Of a DNA stretch of 64,000 bases, positions 26,901 to 39,557 are shown piece after piece. Source of the DNA: Cordia subcordata (taxonomy: Eukaryota; Streptophyta; Magnoliopsida; Boraginales; Cordiaceae). The stretch is taken from contig JAPTOF010000007.1 in assembly GCA_028554755.1 (NCBI GenBank), positions 18,719,001 to 18,783,000 of the forward strand, read 5' to 3'. The notes under the pieces were generated by a model that had not been told where the DNA came from, ran no database searches, and saw only the letters and a list, made by a program, of their open reading frames with translations. Numbering within the stretch: position 1 is the stretch's first letter; the number at the start of each line of letters is the position of its first letter. Position numbers and translations under genes: made by a program.

Positions 26901-29900
26901 TAACAAATACTGTTCACGTTATACCAATATATGTGAACCTCCCTTTTAGAGTGTGTAAAAATTCTTCCTTTCACTGCAGTGGTTCCCACCTCTCCATCTT
27001 CTGGTTTAAGCAAGGGTGCAATAGCCGGCATTGTACTAGGGTCAATTGTGGGTTCAGTTACACTTTCTGCATTTGTCTCACTGCTCATCTTTAGACTGAA
27101 TATGAGGAAGTACCAAAGAGTTTCAAGAAAGCGCCACGGTAAGTATATCAGGGTTTTAGATATGTGACTCTCTTTAGTTTATTTATTCCTAAATCCTCTC
27201 ATGATTTCTAAATCAAATTACCAATGATGAAGTGTATTAATATTATGTTTTCTGCAACTGAAGGTGTATCACGAAAAGGAAAAAGAGAAAAGAGAGAGTA
27301 GAAGCAAAATATATTTACTTGACATTTGGGGGAATACAATATTATTTGTATTGTTCTGGAGAACTGAAATGAATGGTCGTAAGGAATAAACAGTTAGTTG
27401 TGAATTTTTCAAATTATTATGATGATATAAGTTGCTGAATTTTTAATGCTCAGTCGCAATATTTTCCGGATTCTCAAGTCACATAGGAAGCACATAATTT
27501 CTTATGAGACAAAGAAAATTAGTATGATTAGTTATAGTGGCGCACCAAGACAGCATATTTACCAATGCACTTTAGATTGACCCATTCCTTTTACCGAAAA
27601 GCTGAAAAGTGATATAACTTGTCACTCTACCACAAGAGAGATGGTCACCTCACTATTAATTATTGGATTTACCAATCACTTGGGTTTCATGTGGCATAAA
27701 GTGCCCTCGAAGGTTACAAGACCCTTGAACATGGAGGAAATAAAATGTACATATGCTTTATCACATTCTTAGTGGCTTGGGACTCATTATGCTTCCAACA
27801 TGATAAACATCTCAAAGTTGACCAATCTGAAGGCTTGAGATATGTGTCTTGTCATTGCAGGGGTCTCAATTGGTTTAAATTTGAGATCAGATCATAATAT
27901 CTGCTTGTAGTGTATTTCAGCTGTGTTTAATATCTACTTTCAGATTTCATAATTGCTATTAGATTCTGGAAATGCTATGTAGTTATAAAGAAGCCCATAG
28001 GTGGGGACAAGCTAAAGCTTGTTAGTTTTTTAGCACAATGCTTAGCTTACGCTCTTCTTTCTTCTGAATTTGTTTACTTGGCATATCTTAATCATATGTG
28101 TCAGCAGTTTGCTTAATACAGGAAACAAATAAGCATTGGTCAATAGTCTGAGCCAAGAGGATTCTCTTGTTTTTAGTAAAGTTCTTTGAAAAGGAACATT
28201 TTCCTATATGAGTATCTTTAATTAAAGCAAGCTAAGTTATTAATCGGATAATTTCCAGGACAAAGCTGTATATAGTATAATTTCTCATCATGATTATAAC
28301 TTCTGATCCACAATATATTGCAGCATCAAAGATGTCCATCAAAATCGATAATGTTAAAGACTTCACTTATCAAGAAATGGTCCTTGCAACAAATAATTTC
28401 CATCAATCTAGTGAGGTCGGACAAGGTGGGTATGGAAAAGTGTATAAAGGTATCCTGGCTGATGGAACAGTTGTTGCTATAAAGCGTGCTCAGGAGGGAT
28501 CGTTGCAGGGTGAAAAGGAGTTTCTTACAGAAATAGAACTGCTGTCAAGGTTGCATCATCGGAACCTGGTGTCTTTGATTGGATACTGTGATGAAGAAGG
28601 TGAACAGGTACTTTGATGCTCTGTATGTTCAGATTACCCACTTGTAACTAGTTCTGTGCACTCACTTCCTTCATTTGTTTGAGATCAGATGATGGGCATA
28701 ACTATGATTGAGGCAGAAATATAAGTGCTGTTGACACGTAATAAGAAGTGTGTTGATAACACTAATTACCAATATGTACTCAATGTCAAGGATCACTGGA
28801 TTCAGATGACTTAGACTTTTCCGTGCATAAAAGCCAATATTCTGAGTGCTGCTTCCATAGTACAACTATAAGCTATGAAACTCTGTTACAGGCTAAAATC
28901 TTCTCATTACTTTTTGCTGTCTGCATGCAGATGCTGATCTATGAGTTCATGCCTAATGGTACTTTGAGGGATCACCTCTCTGGTACTTTCTATAAACATT
29001 ATCTTTAAATTGTTTTGTATTTTCCATTCTGACATGCTATATGGGTATTTACTGGCCAATTAGCATGCAAGTGATTCTGAATAGTGAGCACTGTCATGGA
29101 TGTACAAGGGGCATGACAAATATGGAGTTGCTTAAATGCTGATAATGACTTATTTAAGTCTTTCTTCTAGCCTCCCTTTGTTAGATGCAAATGTAATACC
29201 TCATTTGCCTGGGGAGTTGCGGGTGGATGGGGGTGGTTTTTGTGGCGGTTCCTCGATGGATATATGGAAACAAGTTACTTTGGAATATCATGTGGACATG
29301 TGAATATTCTTATGCTTTGACGTTTGACCAGTTACCATTTTATGGTATTGCAGGCAAGTATGAAGAATCACTGACTTTTCCTTTAAGGTTGCGGGTGGCG
29401 TTAGGCTCTGCCAAAGGCATCCTTTACCTACATACTGAAGCTAATCCTCCAATATTCCATCGGGATATTAAAGCTAGCAACATATTGTTGGACTTGAAAT
29501 ATAATGCCAAGGTTGCTGATTTTGGACTTTCAAAGCTTGCTCCAGTCCTTGAAACTGAAGGATCTGTACCTGGTCACGTATCAACTGTAGTTAAAGGCAC
29601 TCCTGTAAGAGTTATTCACTTTTATGAGACATTGCATGGTTCTGCTTCTTCTGGTATAAACATCCAATTATTTATCAGCTTGTATAATTTCTTCTCCGAA
29701 CCTCATAAGTCCAATTTGTACTTGTACTAGAATGGGATGGTGTGAAGAAATGTAGAAGAGCAAGAAAGAAAATTGAAATGATGGAAAGTTGGAACAAGCA
29801 GTTGATTAAACAGTACAGGATGACAATAATTAAGTCGATATTGCATTTTTCGTGTTTGACGTGCTGACACCAAATGCATGTTTTTCAGGGTTACCTTGAT

Positions 29901-30537
29901 CCAGAGTATTTCTTAACTCATAAGCTGACAGACAAAAGCGATGTTTATAGCCTTGGCGTTGTATTTCTCGAGCTATTGACTGGAATGCAACCAATTTCAC
30001 ATGGCAAAAACATTGTCAGAGAGGTAATATCTCATTGCATGCTCATAGTTCACGGTGCAGACTTAACAGCGCTATGTATTTTCCACTTTATCATAAGCCA
30101 AATCTAACTTATTCGTCCTAACACTTTCACAACCCAACTGTATGAATAACTTACTCTGTGCTGTTTTACATAATCTTTGCCAATATGCTCAGGTCAACAA
30201 TGCACTTCGTTCGGGTATGATATTATCAGTCATTGATCCGCGAATGGGATCATATCCTTCTGAATGTGTGGAGAAGTTCATAACTCTTGCTCTCAAGTGT
30301 TGCCAAGACGAAACAGATGCCAGGCCTTCGATGGCTGAAGTTGTTCGAGAACTTGAAAGCATATGGCTAATGATGCCGGAGTCTGACACAATAATGGCAG
30401 AGTCCTTGATCACTGACCCTCAGAAGGTTGTAACGCCTCCGTCTTCGTCCACTTCATTGAAAAATCCTTACAGTACGTCCGATGTCTCTAGCAGTGACCT
30501 TGTCAGTGGTGCCGTGAACACCATTGTACCAAGATAA
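18580..30537 (+). CDS. LRR receptor-like kinase, LRR-VIII-1 type (complete, 20 coding exons)
   Basis: Coding exons: 18580-18727, 18916-19063, 21668-21739, 21872-21943, 22388-22531, 22678-22749, 22822-22893, 23673-23744, 24629-24697, 24868-24936, 25066-25137, 25324-25410, 25525-25593, 25692-26224, 26980-27138, 28324-28607, 28931-28982, 29354-29604, 29889-30023, 30193-30537. All borders are GT/AG and the joined frame stays open for 974 codons. Seen: signal peptide with hydrophobic core about residues 20-36; N-terminal cap with a WNRGDPC motif; LRRs in exons of 69-72 nt (one of 144); a large exon 14 for the C-terminal ectodomain; membrane helix about 577-604; kinase from about 633 with GQGGYGKV loop, Lys673, Glu689, HRDIKASN at 767-774, DFG at 787-789 and [11 protein letters not shown]. 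The exon plan and motifs fit the Arabidopsis At1g06840 group, usually about 950 residues. Inferred role: plasma-membrane receptor with an active RD Ser/Thr kinase; ligand unknown. It is the left copy of a tandem pair. Start chosen because the second copy aligns there and TAA lies just upstream. Confidence 0.93.
20562..20777. mobile_element. small MITE in intron 2 of the first LRR-RLK
   Basis: Inverted ends are ggcttgtttggattg and, complemented, ggcttgtttagatttgg. The interior is rich in A and T runs. No counterpart was seen in intron 2 of the second gene. Confidence 0.5.
22075..22294. mobile_element. 220-bp insertion in intron 4 of the first LRR-RLK, solo-LTR-like
   Basis: CTAGA occurs at 22070-22074 and 22295-22299. 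The insert runs from ttgtccaacgtaggg to ccaattcctaacat, close to TG...CA edges. The second gene shows the uninterrupted sequence ttactagattaccaa at the matching position. Confidence 0.6.
24102..24372 (+). mobile_element. TRIM-type mini LTR element, complete, in intron 8 of the first LRR-RLK
   Basis: LTRs 24102-24177 (76 bp) and 24299-24372 (74 bp) flank a 121-bp interior. Next to the left LTR is TGATATCAGAGC (24178-24189), one base from TGGTATCAGAGC, the plant primer-binding site matching initiator tRNA-Met. A purine run (gaggagg) precedes the right LTR. A 5-bp TSD TAATT occurs at 24097-24101 and 24373-24377. It has no coding capacity, lies in the sense orientation of the host gene and is well away from both splice sites. 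Confidence 0.85.
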
Positions 30538-31756
30538 TTCAATAGCTACTTAGTTGTATATATAGTTCAGATTCCATTTTCTGCAACATATGTTGCTGCA
30601 GGGTCTTAATGTTTAGGAAACATCAAAATGCTTAGAATTTTTCTTGTTGTGAATATCTTGATTTTTAAGTTACTCCTGGAAACTTTTGTCATTAAAATGA
30701 CAACTTACATTACACTGCAGAGACATCATATTGTCAATGCCGCTAGAATCTGTCTTCGTAGATTTGCTGAATTGTTATCCAGCCAGAATCTAAGTCTTCT
30801 AGAAATTATTTCTGCACAGAAAAGGTCCTAAGAGTCGGAGTTTGACCTTGAAAAAGTTGTCATCGTGTGAGTTAGAGATAAATTAATAAGTTTAGGTAAC
30901 GGTAAAGTTAACACTATGTATAATAAATCTCAAAATGATTGTAGTGAACGTCTTTGTACGTTTGCTGAATCGTCACCTGGCTGAATTCAAGTTTCGTACA
31001 AATTGTTTCTTTACTAAATAACACCTGTAATGGGGAGCTTTAATGATGGAAAACTTTTTGCTACTTGATTTGAAGGTTATGAGTTTGAATATTGAAATAA
31101 GTATAATTTCATATGAAGTAGATCACAAATCGAGTAGTTAAAATTACATATAATAGACCCCAAAGTGATCAAACAGGTAATTTCTTTAAAACTTTCTTTA
31201 TTTTTTTGGGTTCTATTGGAGACCAAAGTTAGTTAGAATCTCAGGTAAAATCCAAGTCCAAATGAGGTTGCAAAAGGCCGTATCACTAATCCAACTACAC
31301 AATTGTCAGCTCTTCTATGCAAATGTTGGAACCTGATGCATCTGTTGTAGCCCAAGATCCTTTTACAATCTCCCAATAGGGGTCTAAAGGGGCTAATAGA
31401 AATAATAGGACCATTTACCAAATCAAAAGTGGCCAAAGAGTCGATCTTAATAGTGAAATAATCGAGTTAAAAGATTCCGCTACGCTCAACTCCTTTCATA
31501 AAGTGATAAATTCTGCTTTATTATTGGATACAATTCCAATATTGAATGTGAAACCTACCTAAAACTTTTCTAATTACACCCAAAATTTTTAAATCTTCTA
31601 CTTTCTTATTAATCTCATTTTTAGGATAAAATATATTATAAGTCATCACTTTTGATCATTTCATATCTTGCTATTCCTTTTGAGCATACTTGCTCTAGAT
31701 ACGAAAGCACTTTGTAGCTTCTCAGCCTACTAAACTATAATCGTCTCCAATGCAGT
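30538..31756. other. 3' flank of the first LRR-RLK, no further gene seen
   Basis: This begins with the 3' untranslated region. No strong AATAAA stands out close to the stop; attaaaatga at about 30691 is a weak candidate. Short frames at 30628-30831 and 31233-31436 lack support. Confidence 0.45.
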
Positions 31757-34297
31757 CCATTATTTTTATCCTCATCTTCTCGGTTTTTAGATATCATGGG
31801 TTGGCCTGAAAAAGAGGTTATATAGCTTCAAATTTGATTATTTTAATTGGAAAATAGGCGTCTGCATTATAATAAGTGTGACCTTATTCTTTATTAATTA
31901 GAATTCTCTTTCTTATTTATCCTCTAATTTTGATAATACTTTTTGGCATCTTTCGATTCAAGTCAAACGTACAACGGATTGGATTGGAAGAGCGATTCAA
32001 ATAGGTTCTCTTCCTTTTAAAAGTAATTGATGCTTATGAGTAGTTTTTTATGCTTACAAACAAATATTAAATAAGTAGAGAAGTGTTCGAATAAAATGTC
32101 TTTATAAGTTGTTGACATGCTTGGTAAATATATGCTTACAAGTAGCAGAATTTGTTACAATATTAAAAAGGACTTTTCATTAATTAAAAGTAATTATTTA
32201 TGTATTTCTAATGGGTACAAACATAATTATATTTGGTCAACTCTTAGTGCTTAGAAGCAGTTAAAAAAAAATTTGGGGGTGGTGCTTGCTTTAGGATTCT
32301 TATAAATCAACTTTACTTACTTATAAGCAGAATTTGTCAAACGTGCAAATTTTATTGTTCTACTACTTATATGCAGGTTTAATCAACTTATAAACACTCC
32401 CAAACACCCTTAAATTGCGTAATAAACTCTTTTTGCTAGTAAAATACTTTAATCCATTTCAAACTAGGCTGGCATTACAAGATACAAAGACATTTTTGAT
32501 GTGGCAGGTGCAGGCAAGAAAAGTAAAATGATCAAGTGGATGCTTCTTAGTTTATGATTAACAGATAATTATATAATAGTAAATACTTTTGGCACGAAAG
32601 TCAACACAACACGGACAACTTTTGAAACATCCGAGAAATGAAAGATGTACGCTGTCTGGTCTAGCATTAAATCATGTCTCACTTCCATTATCATATAATT
32701 ACGAAATTATTAATCAGAGATGGGCAATAATTAAATCGCTTGAAGCTATTTCAACCTTTATTTTTGTTTTATTCGCTCATCATTTAGCCTAGAATAAAAT
32801 GTATTTATCCTTATATTTTGTCAAAATTGCATAAAACTCTTTCTATTTTTATAGTTCATAAATACTTTCTTATACTATAAAAGATATTGTTAATACATCC
32901 TTATACTATAAAAATGTTATACAATCGCTCAACGTTGTGGTATGAGCACGAAGACTGATACAAAAAAAAGATGTATGGTGCCCATTAATAAAGGTATGGG
33001 TATTCTGATTGTTTTGAAGATTATTTCTTTCTTTACACTATTATTTATAGTGTAAATGTATGATTTTTCTTTATTTTACTAAATTTGAGAGTCAAAAAAA
33101 GAAACTGAATCAAGATAAAAGAAATTTAAGGGGTAAAAAGATAGGTAAAGTAGAAGCCCAAAATATGAGAAAGGTGAAACTAATGATTCTTAAGGGGTAA
33201 AAATGCACATTACCTTATGTAATTTATCTAATTAGTTAATTGCTCTATATTTTAAAACTTACAGCATTATGCTTTTATCTCTTTTAGAAAATGGCACATA
33301 GCCTCCTAGATGTTCTCCATAAAAAAATAACTTATTCTACATTATTCGTGTCTTTTTTTTTTTACATATATATGCGTTAAAATTTGCAATATACTATATA
33401 TCTTTACAAAATATACCGTTATTTTTAGTTAATGACATTCAAATAATAACGGAAAAAGAGGAGATCTTGTCACATTTTGAAAAGTATAGAGGTCTAAAAA
33501 GATAAGGTTTAAAAATAGAGACGAGTACTTAACTAAATAGACAAATCACAGAAAAGTAATTAACTAATAATAAATCAAACCATCGAGATATTCTGTTATA
33601 TTTTATTCTCATCTTCTTGGGCTTTAGATATCATGGATTGACCCAAAGAAGAGATTATATAACTTCAAATTCGTAATTTTAATTGAAAATCCAAGCATCT
33701 GAACTTTTTATAAGACTTGTGACCTTATCCTATACTAATCAGAATTCTTTTATTATCTATGATCTTGATTAGTCTTTTGCGTGTTTCAATTCAAGTTAAC
33801 TATGTGATAAATTAGATTAAATGAACAATTTGAATAGGTTCTCTTCCTTTCAATTGGACTACTAAATTGTCAAATGAACTCTTTTTACTTGTGAAATAAG
33901 ATGTGGACATTATTAACATTGATTACTAAATTTTATCGTCTTTTGTAAATGACGAAAGAAAATATCAAATGATTGATGATCATTTGTGTGTGTTTTTGAG
34001 TGCGTGGCACGTTCTTGAACGTACTTTTAATCCATTTCACACAAGGCTGGCATTACAAGAACCGAAAACAAAAGTAAAATCAAGTGGATGCTTCTTAGAT
34101 AAGATTAAGAAATAATGACTTCCGACAAAAAAAAAAAAAGAAATAATGACGACAACAACAAGAATAAACATTTAACATGAAAGTCAACACAACTTTTGAA
34201 AGTTGAAACGTCCGCCAAATGAAAGATGTAATGCCGTTTTGTTTTGAGGTAAGCATCAAAATCATGATTCACTTCCATTATAAGATAATTACGAAAT

Positions 34298-35835
34298 GAA
34301 TCTTGTTAAATGGTCAAAAAATGCTTGGCAAAAAATAATCAAAATTGACTAAAAGACTTTTTCATTCTTATTATACCATTTATATTCTCTCTCCTCATTT
34401 CACTACTTATATTCTTTCTCCTCATTATACAACTCACATCATTGTTACACCAGACTCTCTCTCTCTTCATTTCTCTCACTCGTATTTGCTTTTCTTTTAT
34501 TTAGTTCAAAAAGCCTTTATGTTTTATTCCTCCGAATTTACACCAATAATTTTTATATAAATGTCACTCCAAAAAAATTGTTTGTAAAATAAAATAAATT
34601 TACACAATTATCGATAAGGCATCACCAGGTTCAAATTTTGTTTATAAATGTTTACGTTAAAATATTATGAAAATAATTTGAGATTATAAAATGTTAATAT
34701 AATTATAACAAATTATTTATTAGCTTATCGTTCTAACTTTATATTATTATGAGAAAATTTTATAGTTATTTCTTTAGATGTGATTTTTTTAAAGATTGCT
34801 TAAGTAGAAAGGCTAATAAGAGTGTTGCATAACTAGTTTCTATGCATTATATGATTGAGAAGCAATTCACTAATATAGAGTCATTGTTGTCAATCAAAAA
34901 ATATGAAGCTTATGATATATTAGTGATATGGAAAATAATAAGTAACTAAAGTACTTCTTTTAGCAGAAAATATTATAAGAAAGAAAAAATAAAAGGTTAG
35001 AGTAGAGGAAAAAGAGACATAAGAATATGATGAAGAAAAAAAAGATAAGGTATAAGAATATATTATAAAGAGAGAAAATGATATTATAGAAAAGAAAAAG
35101 CTCAAATAATTATTAAATAAATTAAGAATTCCTAGAATTTTATGCGGTAAGATTAAGTATTCCATATAAAAACTTGACCAATTAAACATTATTATAAATA
35201 ACTAAAAATTTGACAAAATATCACAACAAGAATTCCAAGTTTCAAAACTAAAAAACAAAGAAAGAAGATTAAGATAAATATTTGAAAAAAAAAAGTTACT
35301 CTTAGTAATTGTGTCAAGGTCATGTCTTAAAATGTTCACCCACTAACAAGAAAAGAATATTAAGGAAAAATTTTATATAAAACTATCTTGCAAAAAAAAA
35401 AAAAGAATATAATGTAATCTTCTCTATTATGATTAATATGCTAAATTTGAGGCACAACTACAAATCACACAAGCAAACTTTTTTTTTTTTTGGGGGTGGG
35501 GAGGGGCCAGGGGGAGCTAAACAAATTTTTCTGTTTAATTAAATACATAAAAAAAAAAATAGAGCTTAGGTGACTAGGACAACCAGATCTCTCCTAGCTT
35601 CACTTTTGTATGAGAGACTATTTTACTAAATAATAAAATTAGAATAAATAGTTTTTAGTAGGTCAAAGATACTAAAAAAAAATTAAAAAATCTATTTTTA
35701 TGTGTTATTGAATAGGGTTAAGTGTTTCAAGTTTAAAATTTTTAACTAGTCTCTAATTAAAAAAGGAACAAATCATCAACAATTAGAGGTAGAAGTTTCC
35801 ATCTTTAATTTAGGGATAGCTATTTTCATTTCTTC

Positions 35836-35866
<31 letters not shown>

Positions 35867-37991
35867 TATATATGCACATACATACAAATATTTGAAAAAA
35901 TTTATAATAAATATATTTGGAGTAACTAAGACAAAAAAAAAAATTATAACAATTGTCTTATAATTTTGTAACGCCCCATCCCACATTGGTTCTTTGTGAG
36001 ATTTGTGTGCACTTTATAATGCATTAGGTTCACTATTATTGTCATCCCCGGCTTAAGTATTTTGGGCCAGTAGATTAGGCTCAAGTGTGGTGGCAGGCCA
36101 GTAGTTGAGTCTAGGCCGTTACAGGTGGTACTAGAGCAAACTCTGGGTGGATTCCACACCATTTGGGATTCTGGGTTGTGGTTTTGTTCTGTTTGTGTTT
36201 GGACCGCGACGAGAACGTCGGGTCTTTAAGGGGAGGAGTCTATAACGCCCCATCCCACATCGGTTCTTTGTGAGATTTGTGTGCATTTCATAATAACTTG
36301 GGTTCACTAATACTGTTATTTAAGCATTTTGGGCTAATAGATTAGGCTCAAGTATGGTGGCAGGCCACTATTGGGTCTGGGTCATTACTAAGTTTAACTA
36401 CAAATGTCAACGATTATTAATAATAATATTTTCCATGCAAGAATAATAAACATTAAATCTATAAACCTAATTTTCAAATAACTTTAACTTTCTAGACTAA
36501 TAATTGAGAATAAAGTTTTCAAAAAAGATAAACAATATTGACTGTAATTAGAGATATATATCGTTGTATATAATTTAAAGATGGCCTTTTCTGTCACTAC
36601 ACCTATAAAATTAAAAAGAATTACATATATCAATAAATATTGATAATAAAGTTTTGTTTCTAACAATGGTAATTATGAACTTATAATTCTGTTTAAATAT
36701 ACATGATTCTAAGTTTGAAAAAAAATAACTTTATACACTGATGATTACTTTTTTCTAAATAAAGTGTTTAAATCTTTTTACTTGACAAATATAATAATTG
36801 TCTTCTACTAAATGATGTATCTAATCACACATGACATTGTTTTGTCTCGAAACATAACTACAAATTAAAAAAAGTACAGATGAAAATTATTGATAAAAAG
36901 TAGGAACAACAATGGCGTCTATGCTAAGATGGTATTTGGAGTCTCTATTTTTCTCTCTTTCTTTTTTTTCTTAAATAACTTTTTATACAATAATTCTTTT
37001 ATTTTAATTTTTTTTATAATTTAATTTTTTGCTATATTATAATTTCTATTTTTTTTCTCACCATATGCTCTTTTTGAAGAAGTATTGACAAAAATTACTT
37101 TTTTGATTTTACAATAATGAACCTTATATCTACTAATTGTTTAACTTTTCAATTTCTTGAATAATAATAATAATTTCTGTTTAAAAATAAATTTTAATTA
37201 TTAACCATATAAATTATACATATAGCTACATTAATAACAATAATTTTTTCTAATTTTACAACAACAATATTCCTTGCTTATGTGTTATGAATACTGAGAT
37301 TTTTTATATGATTCACTGATTAAATTAAAACCTATAAATATTATTTTACTTAAATTTATAAATTTTTTAACTTTTTTATAGTAATATTATTTGGTTTAAA
37401 AAATAAAATTTAATAATCCACTACATAACTTTTATGATGATAGAGCTATGTTGACATATACATAAATATATCTACTTTTTTCAGGTCAAACATTAACACA
37501 TCTTTTTCACATAGGCTCTTCCATATCAACATAATTATTAATTAAATTTAGTTTTAGGGGGTTAGATTATATCTTGTATATAGGTTTTACTTTAAAATAA
37601 TTTTATCTCTTATCCTTATCTCTTTATCTTTTGAATCCTTAGAAACATAGCATATTTTATCATTTAGGAGAAATCGTCCTTGTATATAAGGTTAGATGAT
37701 GATCATCCTTAACTATGTGTTTTAAGGTGTTAAATGAGATGTGTTTTTCAATAATAATTTTATTTTACAAATTGATATTTATTTGTCAATGTATTGAAAA
37801 TGATGGTAATTATGGTAGCAGTTGATAGGTAATAATAATGAAAGAGAAAAAGTTATAATTTAATTTTAAAATCTTACTTTTTTATTAAGGGTAGATTAGA
37901 TATTAGGCATGTTAAAATGGAACAAAATTACAATTTTGTCCCTATTTTGACTATTTTTCGCCAAGCCTTTTTGTCCACAAATTTTTTTTCG
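34298..37991. mobile_element. non-autonomous Mutator-like element, 3.7 kb
   Basis: The 9-bp TSD TTACGAAAT is at 34289-34297 and 37992-38000. The ends are imperfect inverted repeats, best seen at left ggtcaaaaaatgcttggc (from about 34312) against the complement of the right end, ggacaaaaaggcttggc. A paralogous uninterrupted site exists at 32699-32707. The interior is AT-rich and has no transposase frame. It carries the second-family TRIM, a (CT)n run at about 35840-35865 and a G-rich tract at about 35491-35515. Confidence 0.75.
35967..36389 (+). mobile_element. second TRIM family, complete element
   Basis: The left LTR is 35967-36123 (TGTAACGCCCCATCCCACAT ... CGTTACA). The right LTR is 36241 to about 36389, starting TATAACGCCCCATCCCACAT. 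The left LTR is followed by ggtggtactagagc, a decayed initiator tRNA-Met primer-binding site, and the right LTR is preceded by the purine run aaggggaggag. Interior is about 117 bp with no coding capacity. No clear TSD was seen. It lies inside the 3.7-kb Mutator-like element. Confidence 0.75.
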
Positions 37992-38384
37992 TTACGAAAT
38001 CATTCATCAAAGATGGGCAATAATTAAGTCGCTTGAAAAGCTATTTCAACCTCTTGCTATTGTTTTATGCACACATCATTTTCCCTTGCAGACTAGTTTT
38101 GCACTTCACATCATACTTTCGTTTGTGAAAATTCTTTTAAAATCGCTATCGTTTTTGTTAAAACTAAAAAGGAAAAAGAAAAGAGAAAAGAGACTGCGTG
38201 TAGACTAAAAAAAATATATGCATATTAAAAATAATATGGCTCATTAATCATTATTATTGGTGGCTTTAAAAGAGAAAGATAGAATAGTAATGATTACATC
38301 TTCAATGTTTTGTAAATAGTGAATATAACAGCAAAGTTTATTTATAGCGCTATTAATTTCGCTGATACAACTGTAAAATGAGAA

Positions 38385-38540
38385 AATTAAAAATTATAAT
38401 ATACCAATCCCTTTGTGATCTACCATTAGTGTATAACACGCCTTTATAGTGCCAAAAGTCCCATAACAAGCTCCTATGATAAGTAAAAGTTCCACGTGCA
38501 CTTCTCATACCGTCTACACCCTTAAAGGTATTAAAATTTA
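38385..38540. mobile_element. left arm of an older Mutator-like relative
   Basis: It parallels the left arm of the 1.0-kb element (shared blocks tagtgccaaaagtccca and ggtattaaaattta). Its continuation is found after the inner element at 39558 (tatataaaaagacattacta). The far end of the outer element was not found. Confidence 0.5.
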
Positions 38541-38743
38541 GGGTAAAGTACGTCAGACCCCCTTGTGGTCTATTACAAGTGTACAATACATCCCTGTAGT
38601 GCCAAAAGTCCCACAACTAACTCCAATGATAAATAAAAGTTTCATGTGTGCCCTATACTGGTTATATCCCTCCTAACGGTATTAAAATTTACATAAAAAA
38701 AACATTAATAGCATTCGCCCATTTGTTCAATTTTCTTTTATTA

Positions 38744-38820
<77 letters not shown>

Positions 38821-39548
38821 TTATTTTATTTTCAATTAAATTTTTTGATAAAAAATTATTTTTTGATTAACTTATTTTTTTTTGTATTATCAAACACAAA
38901 ATAATTTAAAAAATACTTTTTAATATATTTTCAGAAATATTTTTGCAAACAAATGGATCATTAATGGTCGAAAATGTTAAAGCTTATACCTCATTGGTTT
39001 GGCTAGATTTGAGCTTTTAACGATGTAGCCATCATCGAATTAAGTATTTGATTATATTTTTAGATTAATTAGAACTTATTTCGTGACATACTAATTTTTT
39101 CAGCCAACCAAAACCAATACTCAATAAAAAGAAAAAAGTCATTTGTTCCGAATATCGAAAACACAAAATTGAGATTTCTATACAAGTAAATAAAAGCAAC
39201 ATAAGAATGTAATTTTTAGATTTTCACAATTTTCTCAATATTGCAAAAATAGTTTTTAAGCATTTAATGTATGATAATACAGAAAAATAAGTTAAAAAAT
39301 ATTTGCCTATAAAAAAGTTTAATTAAAAATAAAATAATAATGATGATAATGATGACGACGATGGAAAATTGAACAAGTAAAGTAAGGCTATTAACGTCTT
39401 TTTAATGTAAATTTAATACAAAAGGTAAACAGTAAGGAGTATGTGTAGAATTTTTACTCACCACAGGGGTCTATTATGGGGCTTTTGGAACCACAGGGGT
39501 GTACTGTGCACTTATAATATACCGTAGGGGGTCTAGTATATTTTACCT
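38541..39548. mobile_element. non-autonomous Mutator-like element, 1.0 kb, long terminal inverted repeats
   Basis: The 9-bp TSD TAAAATTTA is at 38532-38540 and 39549-39557. Inverted arms of about 200 bp start GGGTAAAGTACGTCAGACCC on the left and, complemented, AGGTAAAATATACTAGACCC on the right. A 76-bp (ATT)n microsatellite lies just inside the left arm. It is inserted in an arm of an older relative (38385-38540 continued from 39558). Confidence 0.8.
38745..38820. repeat. long (ATT)n microsatellite
   Basis: About 25 uninterrupted ATT units inside the 1.0-kb Mutator-like element. The mirror position in its right arm has only a short ataataatgatgataatga stretch. Other long ATT tracts: 9958-10038, 20857-20898, 46690-46746. 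Confidence 0.9.
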
Positions 39549-39557
39549 TAAAATTTA

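Noticed and set aside
34345..35189. Small membrane-protein-like frames
   Set aside because: They lie inside the 3.7-kb Mutator-like element in T-rich DNA; hydrophobicity follows from base composition.
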